Shown piece after piece: positions 62,451-64,000 of a stretch of DNA of 64,000 nucleotides; the stretch's first letter is position 1; each line of letters opens with the position of its first letter. The position numbers were made by a program, and so were the translations under genes. Under the pieces are notes generated by a model. That model did not search any database, was not told the DNA's origin, and worked only from the letters and a program-made list of their open reading frames with translations. The DNA lies in contig NZ_KI911562.1 of the NCBI RefSeq assembly GCF_000515315.1, positions 1,632,505 to 1,696,504 of the forward strand. Reading direction: 5' to 3'. Source of the stretch: Asinibacterium sp. OR53 (GTDB lineage: Bacteria > Bacteroidota > Bacteroidia > Chitinophagales > Chitinophagaceae).

Positions 62451-63761
62451 ATGTCATCAACCAACCCCATAGGAAAATACAGATGGACGATCTGTACACT
62501 CATCTTCGCTGCAACCACCATCAACTACCTCGACAGGCAGGTGATCAGTCTGTTGAAGTCGACCCTCTCTACCGAACTGCATTGGGATGATGGAGATTAT
62601 GCCAATATTGAAATAGCTTTCAAATTGTTTTACGCGTTCGGCTTGCTGGGAGCGGGCCGGCTGGTAGATAAACTGGGCACTAAAATCGGTTATGCGCTGG
62701 CCACCGGCTTATGGAGCGTTGCCGCTGTATGCCATGCTTTTGCCACCAACGTGTTCAGCTTTGCAGTGGTTCGTTCGGCCCTGGGCCTTACGGAAGCGGG
62801 TAATTTCCCTGCTGCTATCAAAGGTGTGGCGGAATGGTTCCCCAAAAAAGAAAGGGCGTTGGCCACCGGCATCTTTAATTCGGGCACTAATTTCGGAGCC
62901 ATCGTGGCGCCGTTGACCGTTCCTTTTATTGCCGCGCAGTGGGGTTGGAAATGGGCTTTCATTCTTACAGGCGTACTCGGATTTATATGGCTGATCTTCT
63001 GGTTCATTTTATATGAAGTGCCTAAGAAACATAAAAAATTATTACAGGCAGAGTACGACTATATCCACAGCGACGCAGATGAACAACCTGTAACAGAAGA
63101 AGAAACAAGCCCCAAGCTTTCCTGGGGAAAGCTGCTGGGTTACCGGCAAACCTGGGCATTCGCTTTGGGTAAACTGCTCACCGATCCCATCTGGTGGTTC
63201 TATTTATTCTGGCTGCCCGATTTCCTGCAAAGCCAGTATCATTTGAGCAACACAGCCATTGCATTGCCGGTAGCTGTAGTATATACCATATCTACTATCG
63301 GCAGTGTGGGCGGCGGTTGGATACCCCTCTGGCTCATCAGAAAAAACTGGCCGGTGTACCGCGCCCGCAAAACATCGATGTTCTTTTTTGCATTGTGTGT
63401 AATACCCATCATATCGGCCCAGTTGCTGGGAGGCATCAATATGTGGTATGCCGTACTGGTGATCGGTTTGGCGGCTGCAGCACACCAGGCATGGAGTGCC
63501 AACATCTTCACAACGGTAAGTGATATGTTCCCTAAGAGAGCAACGGGTTCCGTTACCGGAATCGGCGGCATGTTCGGCGCATTGGGAGGCATTGCCTTAT
63601 CATGGCTGGTACAAAAAAATATGTTCGTGCATTACCGCGCCATTGGCAAAATTGAAGTGGCATACTATATCATGTTTGCCGTATGCGGATCGGCTTATGT
63701 GCTGGCATGGCTGGTGATGCATTTCTTGATTGGTAAACAAAACAAACCCATCCAGGCTTAA
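62451..63761 (+). CDS. exuT: Hexuronate MFS transporter (ExuT-like)
   Basis: 436 residues with 12 predicted membrane helices, major facilitator superfamily, anion:cation symporter group. The family signature NYLDRQV lies after helix 1, and RLVDKLGTK between helices 2 and 3, with GLTEAGNFPAAIKGVAEWFPKKERA on the cytoplasmic side. A central loop (about 200-225, EEETSP) separates the halves. It would import glucuronate or galacturonate across the inner membrane. The adjacent kdgA supports a uronate substrate, but other sugar acids cannot be ruled out. Confidence 0.92.
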   Translation: MSSTNPIGKYRWTICTLIFAATTINYLDRQVISLLKSTLSTELHWDDGDYANIEIAFKLFYAFGLLGAGRLVDKLGTKIGYALATGLWSVAAVCHAFATNVFSFAVVRSALGLTEAGNFPAAIKGVAEWFPKKERALATGIFNSGTNFGAIVAPLTVPFIAAQWGWKWAFILTGVLGFIWLIFWFILYEVPKKHKKLLQAEYDYIHSDADEQPVTEEETSPKLSWGKLLGYRQTWAFALGKLLTDPIWWFYLFWLPDFLQSQYHLSNTAIALPVAVVYTISTIGSVGGGWIPLWLIRKNWPVYRARKTSMFFFALCVIPIISAQLLGGINMWYAVLVIGLAAAAHQAWSANIFTTVSDMFPKRATGSVTGIGGMFGALGGIALSWLVQKNMFVHYRAIGKIEVAYYIMFAVCGSAYVLAWLVMHFLIGKQNKPIQA

Positions 63762-63785
63762 CCTTATATTCAATACTACTTAGTT

Positions 63786-64000
63786 ATGTTCAAGACCCAT
63801 TCATACAAATGTTTGCTGGCAGGTGTTCTTTCATGGAGCCTGCTGCAGTCCACTGCACAGTCACGCCAGGCCATGATAACGGTACAACCCGATGCAGCGC
63901 AACGCAAAGTGGTGATCACGGCCGACGGAAAACCCTTTACCAGTTTCGTGTATACAGATACCATTGAGAAACCGGTATTGTATCCTATTTATGCAGGGAA
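63786..64000 (+). CDS. DUF6807 (PmoA-like annotated) family protein, N-terminal part
   Basis: The frame starts at the ATG at 63786 and runs off the right edge (71 residues seen). A signal peptide (about 1-24, CLLAGVLSWSLLQSTAQS) leads to a beta strand and GKPFTSFVYTDTIEKPVLYPIYAG, a segment typical of DUF6807 proteins, which pipelines label methane oxygenase PmoA-like. The family is linked to polysaccharide loci in Bacteroidota and has no proven function. It follows exuT after 24 bases and may belong to the same operon. Confidence 0.7.
   Translation, partial: MFKTHSYKCLLAGVLSWSLLQSTAQSRQAMITVQPDAAQRKVVITADGKPFTSFVYTDTIEKPVLYPIYAG

Noticed and set aside
1..64000. tRNA, rRNA, riboswitch, prophage or CRISPR features
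   Set aside because: No sequence resembling a tRNA cloverleaf, rRNA, known riboswitch class or array was recognised by eye; intergenic regions are mostly under 200 bases.

Overview
The window reads as chromosomal DNA of a Bacteroidota bacterium, most probably the Chitinophagaceae or a close family. The evidence is a SusC/SusD pair, several lipoproteins with Bacteroidota-style lipoboxes, large TonB-linked receptors, FG-GAP/ASPIC-UnbV proteins, promoter-like TTTG / TAnnTTTG elements in place of E. coli boxes, and few purine-rich ribosome binding sites. No rRNA, tRNA, CRISPR array, phage or insertion sequence was recognised. Coding density is high. The only gene-poor stretch longer than 300 bases is about 7.88-8.33 kb.

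Layout. 1-5.4 kb: a truncated SDR gene and a LacI regulator diverge from a xylB-xylA-uxuA operon (xylose plus mannonate catabolism, as would suit glucuronoxylan sugars). 5.4-8.7 kb: a lone TonB-dependent receptor, then a non-coding stretch with 11-bp tandem repeats and nested dyads, a dubious small ORF and a 44-bp perfect palindrome. 8.7-15.9 kb: a tricorn-like S41 protease is followed almost without gaps by an ECF sigma factor and a small zinc-finger-type anti-sigma candidate. Next comes a secreted Cys-Gly repeat peptide with its MNIO (DUF692) enzyme, a DUF2063 partner and a DoxX protein. This is a copper-storage RiPP (HvfABCD/bufferin-like) system and is the most interesting locus here. 15.9-26.6 kb: two sortilin/VPS10-like beta-propeller proteins, a GH13 amylase, a DUF4197 lipoprotein, a class A beta-lactamase-like hydrolase and an AraC regulator. 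26.7-29.5 kb: a two-domain DUF1080 protein and a Tat-exported Gfo/Idh/MocA oxidoreductase, a likely 3-keto-glycoside pair.

29.6-52.2 kb is one large surface locus. It holds SusC, SusD, three large FG-GAP/ASPIC-UnbV lipoproteins, two vanadium-haloperoxidase-type PAP2 lipoproteins with key residues at identical positions, a GH65-like hydrolase, an SRPBCC/GyrI-like membrane-anchored protein, a small unknown protein and an outer-membrane beta-barrel. 52.2-64 kb is a uronate/pectin module. It contains a LacI regulator, a GH105 unsaturated-uronyl hydrolase, uxaB, uxaC, a GapN-type aldehyde dehydrogenase, a YhcH protein, kdgK, kdgA, a hexuronate MFS transporter and the start of a DUF6807 protein. 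Together with uxuA at 4.2 kb the genes describe uronate -> fructuronate/tagaturonate -> aldonate -> KDG -> KDPG -> pyruvate + glyceraldehyde-3-phosphate -> 3-phosphoglycerate. Near-identical LacI-type palindromes lie before GH105 and between kdgK and kdgA, suggesting one regulon. Two REP-like GC-rich inverted repeats sit between genes of this module.
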